A DNA stretch of 64,000 nt from Streptomyces parvus (GTDB taxonomy: Bacteria; Actinomycetota; Actinomycetes; Streptomycetales; Streptomycetaceae): contig NZ_BMRY01000003.1 in NCBI RefSeq assembly GCF_014648875.1, positions 62,001 to 126,000 on the forward strand, written 5' to 3'. Shown piece after piece: positions 60,859 through 64,000 of the stretch. A program made the position numbers and the translations under genes. Each line of letters begins with the position of its first letter. Within the stretch, counting starts at the first letter, position 1. Under the pieces are notes generated by a model, which was given only the letters and a program-made list of their open reading frames with translations, was not told where the DNA came from and ran no database searches.

Positions 60859-61428
60859 TCATGAGACATAAGGGCGGACGGCGCGCGCCTCGCGCAGGGC
60901 CCAGCCCCACCAGCCGAGCTGGTCGAGCATGAGACCCACGGACCGGTCCCGCCCGGTGTCACCGGGGCGCCCCTCCAGCGGCTGCTGGAGGACGTCGAGC
61001 GCGACCCCGTTCCTCAGGGTCACCGTGTGCAGCTCGGTGAAGACCGAGCGCAGTTGCTCCACGGCGTACAGCCCGGCGGAACCGTGTCCGTAGCTCACGA
61101 AGGCGACCGGTTTGGTCTGCCACTCGTCGTAGGCGAAGTCGATGGCCTGCTTCAGGGAGGCGGGGAACGAGCGGTTGTACTCCGGGGTGACCACGACGAA
61201 GGCCTCGGCCCTGGCGATCTCCTCGGTGAACTCCGTCATCTGGTCGGTCGCCCGCCCCGGGTAGTGCACGGGGAAGTCGAAATCGGCGAGGTCGAGCACG
61301 GCGAGATCCAGCTCGCTGCGGTGCTGGGCCCGCTCCATGAACCAGCGGCCGACCGCATCGCCGATGCGGCCCTCGCGGGTACTGCCGATGATCACCGCTA
61401 CCCGCAGCGGAGCGCTGTCCGTCGTCAT
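60859..61428 (-). CDS. NADPH-dependent FMN reductase
   Basis: A 189-residue flavodoxin-like reductase with RVAVIIGSTREGRIGDAVGR (FMN loop), EAFVVVTPEYNRSFPASLKQ and KPVAFVSYGHGSAGLYAVEQ. Likely an azoreductase/quinone-reductase-type cytosolic enzyme. GGAGGAGGAA precedes the ATG. It lies upstream of the DrrAB-like genes on the same strand; whether transcription runs on through the tandem array is unknown. The C terminus (MLDQLGWWGWALREARAVRP) is typical of this subgroup. Confidence 0.92.
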   Translation of the reverse strand: MTTDSAPLRVAVIIGSTREGRIGDAVGRWFMERAQHRSELDLAVLDLADFDFPVHYPGRATDQMTEFTEEIARAEAFVVVTPEYNRSFPASLKQAIDFAYDEWQTKPVAFVSYGHGSAGLYAVEQLRSVFTELHTVTLRNGVALDVLQQPLEGRPGDTGRDRSVGLMLDQLGWWGWALREARAVRPYVS

Positions 61429-61470
61429 CGCCCGTTCCTCCTCCCTCTCTCACTTCTTGGGCGCGAGACG

Positions 61471-61513
61471 GCGAGGCGCAGCCGCCAGATTCAATCTGGC
61501 GGCTGCGCCTCGC
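61471..61513. terminator. 20-bp hairpin between the 135-residue membrane protein and the FMN reductase
   Basis: The 20-mer at 61471-61490 pairs perfectly with 61494-61513 across a three-base loop (shortened by sterics). It lies ten bases past the upstream gene's stop and before the FMN-reductase start, so it probably terminates the upstream transcript. No U tract follows. Confidence 0.85.
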
Positions 61514-61522
61514 GGTGAATCG

Positions 61523-61930
61523 TCAGGTCTCCCGCGAGTAGAGGTAGTAGTACGACACGACGAGGACGCCCGCCCCGACGGCCAGCCCCAGGCCGGTCGA
61601 CCGCAGCACGCTGGTGTCGGTGAGGCTCACCAGGAAGCCGATCGCGCACGCGGTCAACGCACCGTACGCGGCAGCCCGCAGCTCGCGCGGCAGAGAGCGC
61701 TGGATCCGGCCCAGCGCGAAACAGAGGGCCGCCAGAGCGACCCCGGAGACGAGACCGAGCAGGACCTGCCCGCCGGTGCTGGGACCGCCGTCGCGGCGGA
61801 TGAACGCCGCGTAGAACCCGTAGATCACTCCGAGTACCAGAGGCAGTGCCCAGGCGAGCGGGGTGTGGTGACGGGTCCGCGCATGGGCGCGGGCCCCCCT
61901 CCGGCCGGGCATGGCTGCGTGTGTGGCCAT
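61523..61930 (-). CDS. Small four-helix membrane protein
   Basis: A 135-residue protein with an Arg/His-rich N terminus (about 22 residues) and four hydrophobic helices (LAWALPLVLGVIYGFYAAFI, GGQVLLGLVSGVALAALCFA, AAAYGALTACAIGFLVSLTD, GLGLAVGAGVLVVSYYYLYS). GAAGGAG precedes the ATG. No family was recognised. It is divergent from the next gene. Confidence 0.78.
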   Translation of the reverse strand: MATHAAMPGRRGARAHARTRHHTPLAWALPLVLGVIYGFYAAFIRRDGGPSTGGQVLLGLVSGVALAALCFALGRIQRSLPRELRAAAYGALTACAIGFLVSLTDTSVLRSTGLGLAVGAGVLVVSYYYLYSRET

Positions 61931-62061
61931 CGCGGACAGCTCCTTCCGTCACCCCCGTCGCACGCCCCCGTTCCTCCAGAGCACACCCACCCGCGCCGCC
62001 CGGCAACTCGAATGGCTCACGGTCCGGAGCGGGGCCGCTCCGGACGGGATTGTCTGGAGGA

Positions 62062-62991
62062 GTGCGGACCTCTCCCTCGGCTCCCTCCCCGACCCCGTCG
62101 CCCGCCCCGGCCCCGGCCTTCTCTGCGGTCTCGGCGGCGCTCTCGGCGGCCCTGCTCGTCCTGCTCGCCGTCCTCGTGCCGCTGAGCGCGCTCTCCGCCT
62201 GGGTCGACCTGGAGATCGACGACACCGACCGGTACGTCGCCGCCGTGTCCCCGCTCTCGTCCGACCCGGCGGTGCAGGACACCGTCACGGACCTGGTCAC
62301 CGAGGAGGCGATGCGACAGATCGATCTCGGTCCCCTCCAGGACACGGTCCAGGAGTTCCTGCACGAGACCGTCCGGTCGTTCACCACCACCGAGGCCTTC
62401 CGCAACGCCTGGGACACCGCCAACCGCGCCGCCCACAGGGCGGTGAAGGCCGCCCTGGACGGCGACAGCGGTCAGGCCGTCACGATCGACCTGGCCCCGG
62501 TGATCGACCAGGTCAAACAGGACCTGGTGCGCGACGGAGTGCCGTTCGCGGACCGGATCCCCGTCGAGCGGACGGAGATCACCCTGCTCGGCCCCGGTCA
62601 GGCCGACGAACTCCGGGACACCTTCCGGTGGCTCCGCTACTGCAGCATCTGGCCGGCCGTCGCCACGCTGGTGCTCCTCGTGCTGGTCGTGGGCATCGCG
62701 ACCGTGCGGGGCGGGCTGCGGGCCGGGCTGTGGGCCACCGCGGTCGTGGGCGCCGGGTTCGTGCTCGGTGCGATCGTGCTCCGGGTGCTGGTCGCGGTCG
62801 GCCGCGGCCGGGTGCTGGACGAGGTGCCGGGCGGCGACCGGGACGCGGCAGCGGCGGTGGTGGACGCCCTGACCGCCTCGCTGCGGACCACGGTGTGGTG
62901 GGTGCTGGGGGCCGGTGCGGTCCTGCTCGTGGGCGCGGTGCTGGCCCGGGTTCTTCTGCGGCGCGGTAAGGCCCCGGCCGACGTGCGATGA
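62062..62991 (+). CDS. Integral membrane protein with a large extracytoplasmic loop
   Basis: About 309 residues. One N-terminal transmembrane helix is followed by an extracytoplasmic domain beginning WVDLEIDDTDRYVAAVSPLS, then LVTEEAMRQIDLGPLQDTVQ. Three helices cluster at the C terminus (WPAVATLVLLVLVVGIATVR onwards), ending in a charged tail. The 'DxDRYVxxVxPLxxDPAVQ' pattern recurs in actinobacterial membrane proteins of unknown role. The start is uncertain: GTG 62062 is directly preceded by GGAGGA, too close for an ideal RBS, and no better in-frame start was found; the longer frame upstream would run under the divergent gene's start. Confidence 0.6.
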   Translation: MRTSPSAPSPTPSPAPAPAFSAVSAALSAALLVLLAVLVPLSALSAWVDLEIDDTDRYVAAVSPLSSDPAVQDTVTDLVTEEAMRQIDLGPLQDTVQEFLHETVRSFTTTEAFRNAWDTANRAAHRAVKAALDGDSGQAVTIDLAPVIDQVKQDLVRDGVPFADRIPVERTEITLLGPGQADELRDTFRWLRYCSIWPAVATLVLLVLVVGIATVRGGLRAGLWATAVVGAGFVLGAIVLRVLVAVGRGRVLDEVPGGDRDAAAAVVDALTASLRTTVWWVLGAGAVLLVGAVLARVLLRRGKAPADVR

Positions 62992-63068
62992 GGCGGTGCC
63001 CGGGTGAGAGTGGGATCCGGGACTCCACCGAGCGACGACCGCCGCCGAACGAACCCGAAAGAGGCGTC

Positions 63069-63314
63069 ATGGCCGACAGCGACATCTTCGAGAACATCGA
63101 CGAACTGGTCTCCGAGGAACGCGACCTGCGCGACCGTTCCGTGGCGAAGATGGGTCTGTCCGCGGAGGAGAAGGCCCGGCTGCGGGCGGTGGAGGTCCAG
63201 CTCGACCAGTGCTGGGACCTGCTGCGCCGACGGCGGGCGCTCAGCGAGTACGGCGAGGATCCCTCGACGGCGAAGGTCCGCCCCGCCGACGAGGTGGAGG
63301 GATACCAGAGCTGA
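63069..63314 (+). CDS. DUF2630 family protein
   Basis: An 81-residue acidic helical protein matching DUF2630: DIFENIDELVSEERDLRDRS, then LRAVEVQLDQCWDLLRRRRA and a final EVEGYQS. This small family is widespread in actinobacteria; function unknown. The ATG at 63069 follows a GAAAGAGG stretch. A parS site lies 35 bases past its stop. Confidence 0.92.
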   Translation: MADSDIFENIDELVSEERDLRDRSVAKMGLSAEEKARLRAVEVQLDQCWDLLRRRRALSEYGEDPSTAKVRPADEVEGYQS

Positions 63315-63348
63315 CAGGACCCGGGGTCGCCCGGGGCGACCGGGCCGG

Positions 63349-63364
63349 TGTTTCACGTGAAACA
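63349..63364. other. parS centromere site (ParB binding)
   Basis: TGTTTCACGTGAAACA is a perfect 16-bp palindrome containing the 14-bp Streptomyces/Bacillus parS core. It lies in the gap between DUF2630 and the S4-domain gene. In Streptomyces, parS sites cluster around oriC and are bound by ParB for chromosome segregation in sporulating hyphae. No other perfect copy was noticed in the window. Confidence 0.93.
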
Positions 63365-63377
63365 CCGGGTGGCGGCC

Positions 63378-63779
63378 TCAGCGCTCCGGCGGGTGTCCCT
63401 GAAGTCGTTCCATCTCCCGGCGGTCGCGCTTGGTCGGGCGGCCCGCGCCCCGGTCCCGTACGGGGACCTGGATCGCCATCTCGCGGGGCGGCGGGGGCGG
63501 ACTGTTGTCGACGAAGCACTCCACGGCCACCGGCGGGCCGACCCGCTTCTTCACGATCTTCGAGACGACGACCACCCGGTCCCGCCCCGCGTGCCGTAGC
63601 CGGACCTCGTCGCCGACGCGCACGGCCTGTGCGGGCTTGGCCCGATCGCCGCCGACCTTCACGTGTCCTGCCCGGCAGGCGGCGGCCGCCTGGGCACGAG
63701 TCTTCGTCAGCCGGACCGACCAGATCCACACGTCGACCCGGACGCTTCCCTCCGCCTGTGGCGCGTCACCGGAAACCAT
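63378..63779 (-). CDS. S4-domain RNA-binding protein (Hsp15/RqcP-like)
   Basis: A 133-residue protein with an S4 domain (VDVWIWSVRLTKTRAQAAAA, CRAGHVKVGGDRAKPAQAV) followed by a basic tail rich in Pro, Arg and Lys (GRPTKRDRREMERLQ). The layout matches the Hsp15/YlmH-like heat-shock S4 proteins that bind stalled 50S subunits or peptidyl-tRNA. Cytosolic. It is convergent with the DUF2630 gene, the parS site lying between them. Confidence 0.9.
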   Translation of the reverse strand: MVSGDAPQAEGSVRVDVWIWSVRLTKTRAQAAAACRAGHVKVGGDRAKPAQAVRVGDEVRLRHAGRDRVVVVSKIVKKRVGPPVAVECFVDNSPPPPPREMAIQVPVRDRGAGRPTKRDRREMERLQGHPPER

Positions 63780-63798
63780 GCGGTCGACTCTAATGCGG

Positions 63799-63844
63799 AC
63801 CGGGCGGCCGGCGGGAGGCGATAAGCCCCTGCCGGCCGCCCGGT
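63799..63844 (-). terminator. Terminator after the PhoX-like gene
   Basis: accgggcggccggc (63799-63812) pairs with its complement at 63831-63844 around an 18-base loop. It starts 20 bases beyond the stop at 63864 and lies before the S4-domain gene on the same strand. Confidence 0.75.
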
Positions 63845-63863
63845 CTCGTGCTTCCTACGAGCC

Positions 63864-64000
63864 TCACACGCCGATGTCGCGCCCGTCCTTGCGCCAGACG
63901 GCGACGACCGAGGGGCGGACGATCCTGCCCGGTCCGTCGGGCCAGGCACTCGCCGGCTTCTCGACGGAAGCCCCGTCGATCTCGCCCGGGTGCTGGACCG
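63864..64000 (-). CDS. C-terminal end of a PhoX-like (DUF839) phosphatase, cut by the window edge
   Basis: Only the last 45 codons are visible, ending at TGA 63864. They read VQHPGEIDGASVEKPASAWP then a PxPSVVAVWR segment and KDGRDIGV. The QHPGE motif followed by a SxWPDG stretch and a PSVV strand is characteristic of the C terminus of PhoX/DUF839 secreted alkaline phosphatases. The catalytic part lies outside the window, so activity cannot be judged. Confidence 0.65.
   Translation of the reverse strand, partial: VQHPGEIDGASVEKPASAWPDGPGRIVRPSVVAVWRKDGRDIGV

Noticed and set aside
61846..62061. N-terminal extension of the membrane protein to 61846
   Set aside because: The added 72 codons are Pro/Arg/Gly-rich and lie under the start and RBS of the divergent gene; no hydrophobic or conserved character.

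Overview
The window is high-GC actinobacterial DNA, almost certainly a Streptomyces chromosome. Support: very strong G/C at third codon positions, many GTG starts, short 4-bp ATGA/GTGA gene overlaps, a purC/purD/dnaX/SRP RNA/tRNA-Ser neighbourhood, a cobalamin riboswitch, DUF2630, and a perfect Streptomyces-type parS site at 63,349. The dnaX/SRP RNA block and parS suggest a core-chromosome position, possibly not far from oriC; this is an inference. No rRNA, CRISPR array, intact prophage or intact insertion sequence was seen.

Layout. 0-2.7 kb: end of an ABC-2 permease gene plus a DesK/NarL-type two-component system, then tRNA-Gly(GCC). 2.8-11.6 kb, minus strand: purC, a dimethylformamidase-like protein, a membrane protein resembling a protease-dead M48 peptidase, purD, dnaX and the small SRP RNA. 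11.7-19.6 kb is an accessory, decaying region: tRNA-Ser(GGA) with a 54-bp copy of its 3' half 1.9 kb away, a frameshifted ATPase/nuclease-like gene, a frameshifted VapB-type antitoxin fragment, an ARMT1-like phosphatase, a TetR gene divergent from a small membrane protein gene across a twin operator, and a remnant of a WXG100-like secreted-protein operon with a triply damaged gene. 19.9-31.2 kb: a His-rich lysyl-oxidase-like secreted protein, then cobalamin genes (cobN behind a B12 riboswitch; cobG-cobH-cobIJ; cobK; cbiD). 31.3-38 kb: small unknowns, an I36 inhibitor-like secreted protein, a lipoprotein, a RibD-type reductase, a flavoprotein, a KhtTU-like K+/H+ antiporter pair, and TerB.

38-50 kb: a PucR-type regulator divergent from a same-strand run of an NfeD/YqiJ-like membrane protein, a YqiK-like flotillin, a 1,675-residue DUF3686-type AAA ATPase and a two-RCK membrane NAD-binding protein. 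This is the best candidate for a poorly understood functional module. 50-51.4 kb: a tryptophanyl-tRNA synthetase gene preceded by an apparently leaderless Trp-Trp leader peptide and a terminator, the layout of ribosome-mediated attenuation. 51.5-53.3 kb: a flavin monooxygenase/FMN-reductase pair. 53.4-64 kb: universal stress protein, a giant STAND-like ATPase, a MerR-PP2C fusion, a DrrAB-like exporter with a five-unit 17-bp tandem array upstream, an FMN reductase, membrane proteins, DUF2630, parS, an S4-domain protein and the 3' end of a PhoX-like phosphatase gene.

All family assignments come from reading the translated sequence and from general knowledge of the families; no database search was run.
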